Shown here one piece after another: positions 1 to 6,713 of a DNA stretch of 44,880 bases. The notes beneath the pieces were generated by a model, which was not told the DNA's origin, ran no database searches, and was given only the letters and a program-made list of their open reading frames with translations. The position numbers and the translations under genes were made by a program. Position 1 is the first letter of the stretch, and each line of letters starts with the position of its first letter. Origin of the DNA: Acidobacteriota bacterium (GTDB lineage Bacteria > Acidobacteriota > Terriglobia > Acidiferrales > UBA7541); contig JABCZJ010000028.1 of assembly GCA_013289715.1 (NCBI GenBank), positions 1 through 44,880 on the forward strand. Direction: 5' to 3'.

Positions 1-153
1 GCGTGATGTAGTTAGTGCTCAAATTATTCTCCAAAGGGCTCGGATAAGTCCTTCAAACCGTAACGCAGCGTAAGTAATCGCAAGCGTGGTTTGAGAAGCC
101 GTCTCGTTTACGCGGCGGAGAAGTCACGGATGCCTCGATCGCTGACCTGGGAT

Positions 154-840
154 TTAGGCGGCGGACTTTTTTGCTCGCCGCTTCGCCGGCGTCGCGGATT
201 TCTTCGCTGCCGCTGGCTTCTTCGGTTTGAACCCAGGATCACCGGTCGCTGCTTTTTCGACGTCGCCGCCGCCGTCGCGCGCGATTTCCGCGAGCAGCTT
301 GTTACTCACGATGGAGCGCGGCTTATCTATGGTGACGTCTTTCGTGGAAGTGTACTGATCGCGGTGCTTGATCAGCAGCCATGATTTTCCGGAGCTGCTG
401 CCCCAACCGTGCGTGCGAACCAGTACCCAGGAGCCTTTCAATTTTTTGCCGTGAAGCGTGAATTTCAAGTCGCCCTTCGCGAGCGCGGCGTTCACGTCAG
501 GTGATTCGGGCGTCCACGTTCCTTCGTCCCACGCCATGACGGTGCCGCCGCCATATTCGCCTTCGGGGATGACGCCTTCGAAACTCGCGTATTCTACCGG
601 ATGATCTTCGACCTGCATCGCCAGCCGCTTGACGGAAGAATCGAGCGAAGGCCCCTTGGGAACGGCCCAGGAAAGCAGCACCCCGTTCCATTCCAGGCGG
701 AAATCGTAGTGGAGCGCGGTGGCGCGATGTTTTTGGACCACGTAGACAAGCGCGTCCCGCTTCTGGGGTTGAGCGGCCTTGCCGGAAGGCTCGGGCGACA
801 CGCTGAAATGCCGCTTCTTTTTATATTCCTTCAGTGTCAT
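154..840 (-). CDS. Stand-alone LigD-type 3'-phosphoesterase domain protein
   Basis: The 228-residue protein corresponds to the N-terminal phosphoesterase module of bacterial NHEJ ligase LigD, which trims 3'-phosphates and 3'-ribonucleotides from DNA ends. The motif QKHRATALHYDFRLE carries H38, H44, D46 and R48, and EDHPVEY carries H80 and Y84. These match the known Pseudomonas LigD set (H42, H48, D50, R52, H84, Y88) with a constant offset of four, so the active site looks complete. GVIPEGEYGGGTV is the family's glycine-rich loop. No ligase, polymerase or Ku gene lies beside it. The last 25 or so residues are rich in Lys, Ala and Pro, like a histone H1 tail, and probably bind DNA. The ATG follows GAGGA with a 7-nt gap. 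It lies 129 nt downstream of glpD on the same strand. The fold is certain; a role outside NHEJ is inference. Confidence 0.9.
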   Translation of the reverse strand: MTLKEYKKKRHFSVSPEPSGKAAQPQKRDALVYVVQKHRATALHYDFRLEWNGVLLSWAVPKGPSLDSSVKRLAMQVEDHPVEYASFEGVIPEGEYGGGTVMAWDEGTWTPESPDVNAALAKGDLKFTLHGKKLKGSWVLVRTHGWGSSSGKSWLLIKHRDQYTSTKDVTIDKPRSIVSNKLLAEIARDGGGDVEKAATGDPGFKPKKPAAAKKSATPAKRRAKKSAA

Positions 841-890
841 CTGTTCATCCTCACGTAAACGCGGGCTACGGCGTTAACGCGAACATTACA

Positions 891-950
891 GCATGAATGG
901 CGGGTCATGCACAGTCCATCGGGTCTGTGCTGTAGGGTGCGTTGACGCAC
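891..950. repeat. Three consecutive short inverted repeats between glpD and the phosphoesterase gene
   Basis: Three perfect inverted repeats sit nearly end to end. They are GCATGA/TCATGC (891-896 and 905-910), GCACAG/CTGTGC (909-914 and 925-930) and GTGCGT/ACGCAC (937-942 and 945-950, 2-nt spacer). They occupy the gap downstream of glpD and upstream of the phosphoesterase gene. No T-tract follows, so they are not a classical intrinsic terminator. They could be a processing or Rho-linked structure, an operator, or chance in GC-rich DNA. Confidence 0.4.
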
Positions 951-969
951 TCGCGATACGAAGACCGCG

Positions 970-2607
970 TTAAATACCGGCTTTCTCGATCAGGCCTTCG
1001 ATTTTCGCGAGGTACTCTGCAATTGCCTGCTGCTTTGCGTCTTCCAGCCAGCCTAGTTCGCGCGCGAGCAATTCAGCGACGGCGGGGGCGGCACGAATCG
1101 AGTCGCGCCAGCCGTAGAGTTGCAGCCCGATGCGACGCGCAAGGACGTCCTCGATCGAAGCCGCAAGCTCATCGCGAGCGCCGAACACAACCTCCGCGCG
1201 GATTGGGGCCAGTCCTTCCAGCAGTGGGCGAGCGAGATCTGGCTCCACTTCAGCGAGTTTCATTACGTCGCGAGCGCACACGCCGTATTTCTCGGCAAGG
1301 TGACGCGCCGTCGGTTCCGAAAGCGCGAATCGTGCCGCGAGCGATTGCCAGTAGTCTGGCGCGTAGCCGTCGGAGCCGAGAAGCGGATGGCTCAGGGTCG
1401 AGCACCTGCGCCCTGCAGCGCCGAGATATTTCTGTACGACGTTCAAGGTGTCTTCGGCCATGGCGCGGTGCGTGGTCCACTTGCCGCCCATAACGCTGAT
1501 CAAGCCGCTGACGCGGTCGAGTTCGACTTCATGATCGCGCGCGAGGCGTTTGGTTTCGGCGGACTTGCCGGAACTCACCAGCGGACGCAAGCCTGCTGTT
1601 CCGCTCACAACTTGATTCGCTTTGGCGGGCTGGGCCAGATACTTGTTCAATTGCCGCAGGACGTAGGCGACTTCTTCTTTCTGTACGAATAGTTCGTCGC
1701 TCAGTTTTGCTTCGTCCTCGGTGGTTCCCACCAGAAGGCGTCCGTGCCATGGAATTGCAAACAGTACGCGGCCATCTTCGGTTTTCGGAACCAGCAGCGC
1801 GTCTTCGCTGGAGAGCACTTCGAGCGGCAAAAGAATGTGGATGCCTTTGCTTAGGCGCATCCGCGGCAGCGCGGCCGGAGTCGCCATCTGGCGGACGGTA
1901 TCGGCGTAAGGACCTGTGGCGTTGATGAAGGCGCGGGCGCGAACCGCGAAGCGGGCCCGAGTGAGCTTATCTTCCACCTGGGCCCCTTCGAGCTTGCCGT
2001 CCGGCGTGTTCTCAAATGCAATCACCCGCGCATAGTTCAGCGTTTCTCCGCCGGCTGCTGCGAACGTTTTCACCAGCGTGATGTTGTAGCGGGCGTCGTC
2101 GAATTGACCGTCGGTGTAGGCCACGCTGCCGACGAGGCGATCGGCAGCCAGGGTTGGCATAATGCGCAGAGTTTCGTCGCGCGAGAGATATTTGCTGGGC
2201 GCCAAGGCATCGCGGCCGGCGATCCAGTCGTAGAGTTTCAAACCGATCTCGAAATACGGGATATCGATCCGGCGATAACAGGGGGTGATGAATTGTTTTG
2301 TCGAAGTGAGAAACGGGGCGTTGCGCAGCATGTGAATGCGCTCGTGCAACGCCCGCTGCAATACGGCGTATTCCTTGGGATCGAAGCCGCGGATGGCTTC
2401 TTCGAGATAACGCACGCCACCGTGCGCCATTTTCGTGGAGGTGCTGGAAGTGGCGGAGGCGTAGTCGGCGGCTTCCAGCTGGACGGTTCGGAAACCGCGC
2501 AGCTGAGAATCGAGCGCGCAGCCGGAGCCGGTGGCACCGCCGCCGATCACGCAAACGTCAAACGATTGCTCGGCAATACTGCGGAGCGATTCGGCGCGGG
2601 ACTTCAT
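970..2607 (-). CDS. glpD: FAD-dependent glycerol-3-phosphate dehydrogenase
   Basis: This 545-residue enzyme oxidises sn-glycerol-3-phosphate to dihydroxyacetone phosphate at the inner face of the cytoplasmic membrane and passes electrons to quinone. The N-terminal dinucleotide fold is DVCVIGGGATGSG, near residue 20. The family signature TSSTSTKMAHGGVRYLE follows near residue 55. Further on are the DAO substrate domain and, from about residue 400, the C-terminal helical DAO_C domain. It is somewhat longer than the roughly 500-residue E. coli GlpD. The ATG at 2607 has no strong Shine-Dalgarno, and the gene begins 40 nt after the transaldolase stop, so the two are probably co-transcribed. Glycerol kinase and facilitator genes are absent nearby. 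Family assignment is firm. Confidence 0.95.
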   Translation of the reverse strand: MKSRAESLRSIAEQSFDVCVIGGGATGSGCALDSQLRGFRTVQLEAADYASATSSTSTKMAHGGVRYLEEAIRGFDPKEYAVLQRALHERIHMLRNAPFLTSTKQFITPCYRRIDIPYFEIGLKLYDWIAGRDALAPSKYLSRDETLRIMPTLAADRLVGSVAYTDGQFDDARYNITLVKTFAAAGGETLNYARVIAFENTPDGKLEGAQVEDKLTRARFAVRARAFINATGPYADTVRQMATPAALPRMRLSKGIHILLPLEVLSSEDALLVPKTEDGRVLFAIPWHGRLLVGTTEDEAKLSDELFVQKEEVAYVLRQLNKYLAQPAKANQVVSGTAGLRPLVSSGKSAETKRLARDHEVELDRVSGLISVMGGKWTTHRAMAEDTLNVVQKYLGAAGRRCSTLSHPLLGSDGYAPDYWQSLAARFALSEPTARHLAEKYGVCARDVMKLAEVEPDLARPLLEGLAPIRAEVVFGARDELAASIEDVLARRIGLQLYGWRDSIRAAPAVAELLARELGWLEDAKQQAIAEYLAKIEGLIEKAGI

Positions 2608-2647
2608 CCACGCGGCTCACGTCTGCCAAGAGTGCAGGCCACAAGAT

Positions 2648-3835
2648 TTATTTCGCGGAGCCAGCTTTTGCGGCGCGATTTCTCACCGCATCGAGGAGCG
2701 TATCGAAAGCATCCGAGAATTGCTTGACGCCGTCGGCGGTGAGCTTGTCGGTAGCTGCCGTCATGGAAATGCCGGCCTTTGCAAGGCCCTGCATGGTTTC
2801 CTGCGCGGCCTGGACATTTTCTTCCAGGCTGGCGCGGGGCTTGCCGTGATCGCGGAAGGCATCGAAGGTGGCGGGCGGGATGGTGTCTACCGTGTCGGGT
2901 CCGATCAGTTCTTCGACATAGTACACGTCGCTGTATTTCGGATTTTTCGTGCTGGTGCTGGCCCACAGGACGCGTTGCGTCTGAGCAGTGCGCGCGGCGA
3001 GAGCGTCCCAGCGAGGACCGCTGAAGATCTGCTTGTAACGTTGGTAGGTGAGCTTGCCGTTGGCGATGGCTACCTGGCCGTGCAGACTGCGCAGGAGCGC
3101 CTGGTCGCCGGCGTTTGTGGTGGTTTTTAGCTTGGCGTCAATTTCGCTATCAACCAACGTATCGATGCGGCTGATGAAAAAGCTGGCCACGCTGGCGACA
3201 TGGCTCACGTCGCCGCCACTCTTGGCAAACGCTTCGAGGCCGGCGATGTAGGCTTCGGCCACGCGGACGTATACATCAAACGCAAAAAGCAGCGTCACGT
3301 TAATATTGATGCCCTCGCTGATCAATTGCTGAAACGCGGGGATTCCTTCCGGCGTGCCGGGCACTTTGACCATCAAATTCTCGCGGCCCACGCGTTTCCA
3401 GAGGCGGCGCGCTTCGTCGAGGGTTTCCTGAGTCTTATGGGCGAGATAGGGAGAGACTTCCAGGCTCACGTAGCCGTCGCGCTTCTTGGTTTGCTGGTAG
3501 ACCGGGCGCAGAAAGTCGGCTGCGTCTTGAATGTCCTTGATTGCGAGTTCTTCGTAGCGACCTTTGGCGTCGAGGTCCTTGCGCTTTTCGAGCTCTTGCA
3601 GCGTGGAGGTGTACTCGTTGCTGCCGGTGATGGCTTTTTCGAAGATGGAAGGATTGGAGGTCATGCCGCGCAAACCGTCCACTTCGATTAGGCGCTTCAG
3701 CTCGCCGGTGGTGAGCAGGTCGCGGCGAATGTAATCGAGCCAGACGGACTGGCCAAACTTGATCAAGTCTTTCAGGGGATTCTGAGCCGATTTGCCGGCG
3801 TTGGCGGCAGCGGTCGAATTTATGGTGGTGCTCAT
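2648..3835 (-). CDS. tal: Transaldolase
   Basis: Transaldolase moves a dihydroxyacetone unit between sugar phosphates in the non-oxidative pentose phosphate pathway. The 395-residue protein has the N-terminal strand motif GLRGMTSNPSIFEKAI and the Schiff-base motif NLMVKVPGTPEGIPA, whose lysine is catalytic. A later segment, FFISRIDTLVD, is typical of the family. The length matches the longer actinobacterial/cyanobacterial-type transaldolases rather than the 317-residue E. coli TalB. The frame stays open upstream to 3973, but the ATG at 3835 is preceded by AGGAGG with an 8-nt gap, which fixes the start. It heads the tal-glpD pair on the minus strand and diverges from the secreted-protein gene at 4046. 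Confidence 0.95.
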   Translation of the reverse strand: MSTTINSTAAANAGKSAQNPLKDLIKFGQSVWLDYIRRDLLTTGELKRLIEVDGLRGMTSNPSIFEKAITGSNEYTSTLQELEKRKDLDAKGRYEELAIKDIQDAADFLRPVYQQTKKRDGYVSLEVSPYLAHKTQETLDEARRLWKRVGRENLMVKVPGTPEGIPAFQQLISEGININVTLLFAFDVYVRVAEAYIAGLEAFAKSGGDVSHVASVASFFISRIDTLVDSEIDAKLKTTTNAGDQALLRSLHGQVAIANGKLTYQRYKQIFSGPRWDALAARTAQTQRVLWASTSTKNPKYSDVYYVEELIGPDTVDTIPPATFDAFRDHGKPRASLEENVQAAQETMQGLAKAGISMTAATDKLTADGVKQFSDAFDTLLDAVRNRAAKAGSAK

Positions 3836-3989
3836 GATGATTCCCTCCTGGTCAAAACTAGAAAGTTGGTCCTGCAATTTCTTGAAACGCGCGGCCTGAG
3901 CAAATCCGCGAGCGGGCGCCGCGAATACCCATTCTACCGCACAATCAGCGGAGATGCGCACGAAACAGAGCACGGGAAGCCGACCGCAA

Positions 3990-4018
3990 TTGAGATTCGC
4001 GTATTCTGATGTTATATT
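3990..4018 (+). promoter_or_regulatory. Sigma-70-type promoter for the secreted-protein gene at 4046
   Basis: TTGAGA (3990-3995) and TATATT (4013-4018) are separated by exactly 17 nt, close to the housekeeping consensus. Transcription would start near 4025, about 20 nt before the ATG, leaving room for the GAGGTG ribosome site at 4035-4040. It lies in the divergent gap between tal and this gene. Confidence 0.65.
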
Positions 4019-4045
4019 CTGGTGACGAAGTAGTGAGGTGGCCTT

Positions 4046-4804
4046 ATGAAACTTCGCGCCTTACTGTTTTTGGTTGTGTCCGCACTTCTCACCTGTTCTC
4101 TTACTGCTCAAGAATCGACCGAGACATCTCGTGGACCTGATGGCGGCACCCGCGTGCACGTCACCGGCATCCAAGTGCTTCCTGTGACGGGCAAGCCGTT
4201 CTCGGGCCGGGACAGTATTGAGTGGACGCGCACGCTCGAAGATGGAAGCGTCGTCACTACGCTCCTCACCGCGATCGTTGCGCGCGACAGCCAGGGGCGG
4301 ATCCGCCGCGAGCGCACCACCTTCGTTCCGGCCGATTCGAATGAGCAATCCAAACCTATGGAGATGATCATTCTGGATCCGTTGGAGCACACACGGACGA
4401 CCTGCAGCATTGCTTCTCGCCAGTGCACCGTCACCGACTATTCCACGGCGCTGAAGTTTACGCCGGTTCCTGCGGGCCCGCTGGACAACGGGAAGCGCTA
4501 CCTGACTCGCGAGAGCCTGGGGACCGACACGGTGGATGATCTGAACGTGGTGGGTACGCGCGAAACGCTTACGATTAATGCTGGAGTTATTGGGAACAAC
4601 CAGCCGGTAGTAACGACGCGGGAGTTCTGGTATTCGAGCGATCTGGAAATAAATTTGTCCGTCACGCGCAAGGATCCCAGAGAAGGAACGCAGGTGATTC
4701 AGTTGATCGATCTTTCTCGGGATGAGCCTGATCCTTCGTTGTTCCAAATCCCCAGCGACTTCGCGATTGAGGACCTGCGCACCGCGGCGAAAACTGGAAA
4801 TTGA
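4046..4804 (+). CDS. Secreted protein of unknown function
   Basis: The 252-residue protein begins with a clear signal peptide (MKLRALLFLVVSALLTCSLTAQ) with likely cleavage after the TAQ or nearby, so it is exported. The mature part has no recognised catalytic motif. It is predicted mostly beta, with repeated DGSVVT/SQGRIRRE-type strands, and ends in a segment (LFQIPSDFAIEDL) of the kind I associate with secreted acidobacterial proteins of unknown function. Two cysteines, in TTCSIASRQCTV, could form a disulfide. The ATG has GAGGTG 5 nt upstream and a good promoter at 3990-4018. It converges with the 4828-6030 gene with only 23 nt between stops. I do not recognise a function. Confidence 0.85.
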   Translation: MKLRALLFLVVSALLTCSLTAQESTETSRGPDGGTRVHVTGIQVLPVTGKPFSGRDSIEWTRTLEDGSVVTTLLTAIVARDSQGRIRRERTTFVPADSNEQSKPMEMIILDPLEHTRTTCSIASRQCTVTDYSTALKFTPVPAGPLDNGKRYLTRESLGTDTVDDLNVVGTRETLTINAGVIGNNQPVVTTREFWYSSDLEINLSVTRKDPREGTQVIQLIDLSRDEPDPSLFQIPSDFAIEDLRTAAKTGN

Positions 4805-4827
4805 TTGCGGCTGCGGTCTTTGGAGTT

Positions 4828-6030
4828 TCAGAACCGGGGCTTGGCATCGCGTCTGCGCGCCCAGCCGTACTTCTGCAGCAGACGAAGTGGACGGAGCGCC
4901 ACGTATAGCGGCGCCAAGGCCCGCGGTAACCGCATCCGCTCCCAGTCATCCTCGGACGGAACCACCGCTAGACGCATCGCATAGCGCCAGCCGTCGAATT
5001 TTGCCGCGAGCATCCGGCGACGAAACTGAAATCGCCCCGCGGCATCGAGCGTGCGAAATGGACGAGTCAGCAACCTCTGGCGCACTTCGGCGGCCACCTC
5101 GCCGGCCACGCGGTCCGCTTTGACCCGGGCGCTGATTTCAGGCGGCAGCGACGCTCCGAGCACCCCTGCGGCGAGCGCGAGACCCAGGTTCAACATGCGC
5201 GTCGCGTTCAGTGGCTGCGCAAAACGCAGCACACGATCCCAATCGAGCGCCGGATGGGATTGGACCAGTTCACTGACGTCGGCCATCCACGACAGCCGCT
5301 CCCAAAAATCTTTTGAGCCGTGAATGCAGAGCATCGGCAGCAAGTCTTCCGCGGCGAAAGTGAGCATGTCGCGATCGCTTACGCGTACCGGCACAAGATT
5401 ACGGATGAAAGCGTCGAGGTCTGGCTTGATGGGAAAATGCCGCAGAGTGATCTCGGTGTGCAGTTCGACCATGGCGCGGCGAGATTCGTCGCGGTAGTTA
5501 TATTCGCCGGGAACGAGTGATGCAGCGGCTCCGGGCGAGAGAATCCAGTCGAATTTCGGTTTGTAGCCGAGCGATACAATGATCGCGTGCGCCTTGGGGA
5601 CGTCGCTCTGACGAAGAATGATGTCCAAATCTTCAAATTCGCGGAGTGCGACGTCTCCGTAGGCCTGCGCGGCGAGCACAGGACCTTTGTAAGGAATGGC
5701 GGCAATATTCTGCGAGTGGAAGATGCGCAGGATGTTGATGAGTTCGGCGGTGAGATAAAGGCAGCGCACGGTATTGGCGCGGCAGGTCTTCTTCCACTGC
5801 TCCTGCGCGGCTGGCGGCGCGGCGCCGGGAGCGACGGCTGACAAGTGGCGATCGAGCAGGGGCGTGATGGAATTTTCTTCCGCTTCCCAGAGCAGGAAAT
5901 CCCAATCCAGGGGGCCAGCGAGAATTTCGCGAATGGTGGTTGCGACTTCGGGAGTGAGTTTGGTGCGGGCGCAACAGACGAGTAATCGCTTTTCCGGAGA
6001 TGGGATGTTTTCGTTTGCCGGCGTCATCAT
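4828..6030 (-). CDS. NTP_transf_5 family (uncharacterised nucleotidyltransferase) protein
   Basis: The 400-residue protein resembles the uncharacterised nucleotidyltransferase family often found in polysaccharide or peptide modification loci. The key segment near residues 115-145 reads IPYKGPVLAAQAYGD then REFEDLDIIL. This is the family signature, in which the spaced acidic residues are thought to bind metal. An N-terminal helical part (LDWDFLLWEAEENSITPLL) is also typical. The C-terminal half is helical and basic. The reading frame starts with tandem ATGs at 6030 and 6027. No sugar or peptide biosynthesis genes lie beside it, so its substrate cannot be guessed. Family call is fairly sure; activity is unproven for the family. 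Confidence 0.75.
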   Translation of the reverse strand: MMTPANENIPSPEKRLLVCCARTKLTPEVATTIREILAGPLDWDFLLWEAEENSITPLLDRHLSAVAPGAAPPAAQEQWKKTCRANTVRCLYLTAELINILRIFHSQNIAAIPYKGPVLAAQAYGDVALREFEDLDIILRQSDVPKAHAIIVSLGYKPKFDWILSPGAAASLVPGEYNYRDESRRAMVELHTEITLRHFPIKPDLDAFIRNLVPVRVSDRDMLTFAAEDLLPMLCIHGSKDFWERLSWMADVSELVQSHPALDWDRVLRFAQPLNATRMLNLGLALAAGVLGASLPPEISARVKADRVAGEVAAEVRQRLLTRPFRTLDAAGRFQFRRRMLAAKFDGWRYAMRLAVVPSEDDWERMRLPRALAPLYVALRPLRLLQKYGWARRRDAKPRF

Positions 6031-6126
6031 TTCCCGCGTAAATCCGCGACCAGCAAATACTACGCTATTTGCGCGGGTGCTACCGGAGGATTTTTCGCGC
6101 GCCGTTACCGGCAGGGCGCGCGCGAA

Positions 6127-6420
6127 TTACGCCGCGAAATTAAGCCGCAATGTGTTCCGCATTTCGACGCGGCTGCCGATCTTCAGCAAGCGGGTGCGAA
6201 AATCGTAAGAGTCTAATCCTGCGGCGGTACAGACCATCTCGAAATCCTGGTCGTTCTCAAAGAGGAACTCCTGTGCTTCGCGGCGAGCGCGCAGGGTGCC
6301 ATTGCGCCAATCCTCGATGGCATTCAGAAGCACTGCCGTCCACAAGCGGCGGGCTGAAATCAATTCTTCGGTAACGTTGTTGTGCATGTCCACGTTTCCT
6401 TGCGCCGTGCTGGTGTCCAT
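6127..6420 (-). CDS. Small conserved-looking protein of unknown function (97 aa)
   Basis: The ATG at 6420 is preceded by GGAGGG with a suitable gap, giving 97 residues; a longer in-frame start at 6468 lacks this site. The protein is soluble and helical, with a Trp/Arg-rich middle (ISARRLWTAVLLNAIEDW) followed by REAQEFLFENDQDFEMVC and AGLDSYDFRTRLLKIG. The last part could be a small DNA- or protein-binding helical hairpin. I do not recognise the family. It lies 96 nt upstream of the 4828-6030 gene on the same strand and could be co-transcribed with it. Confidence 0.7.
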   Translation of the reverse strand: MDTSTAQGNVDMHNNVTEELISARRLWTAVLLNAIEDWRNGTLRARREAQEFLFENDQDFEMVCTAAGLDSYDFRTRLLKIGSRVEMRNTLRLNFAA

Positions 6421-6437
6421 CTGAACCCTCCACCCTA

Positions 6438-6459
6438 GCCGGAAGCATTCGTTTCCGGC
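6438..6459. repeat. Inverted repeat upstream of the 97-aa gene
   Basis: GCCGGAA (6438-6444) and TTCCGGC (6453-6459) form a perfect 7-bp stem with an 8-nt loop, 18 nt before the start codon at 6420. It could be an operator or a 5' leader hairpin. The rest of the 293-nt gap up to the kinase stop at 6714 shows nothing I can name. Confidence 0.4.
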
Positions 6460-6713
6460 CTGACGCAACGGATAGAAGCATCTGAAGCGCCAATGTAGGG
6501 GGAGTCGGCGCGCGCACGGTGCAATTCGGAATCGTATGAAACTGCGGGGCTTCCCTGCGAAAAATGCTGCGCGCTGGCGCGGATGGTGAACAGTTCGGAC
6601 GCAGTGATGGTTCGGATGAACCCAAGTGTTCCAAGCGGAAACAACGGGGTACTAGCTGATTTAGTGCGAACTTGAAGAATTTTTAGATGCGAAGCTGAGG
6701 CCCGAGGAAAAAC

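Noticed and set aside
1..153. Search for a gene, tRNA or attachment site at the left edge
   Set aside because: The stretch downstream of the phosphoesterase gene shows no convincing ORF, tRNA-like T-arm or terminator; it may belong to a feature outside the window.
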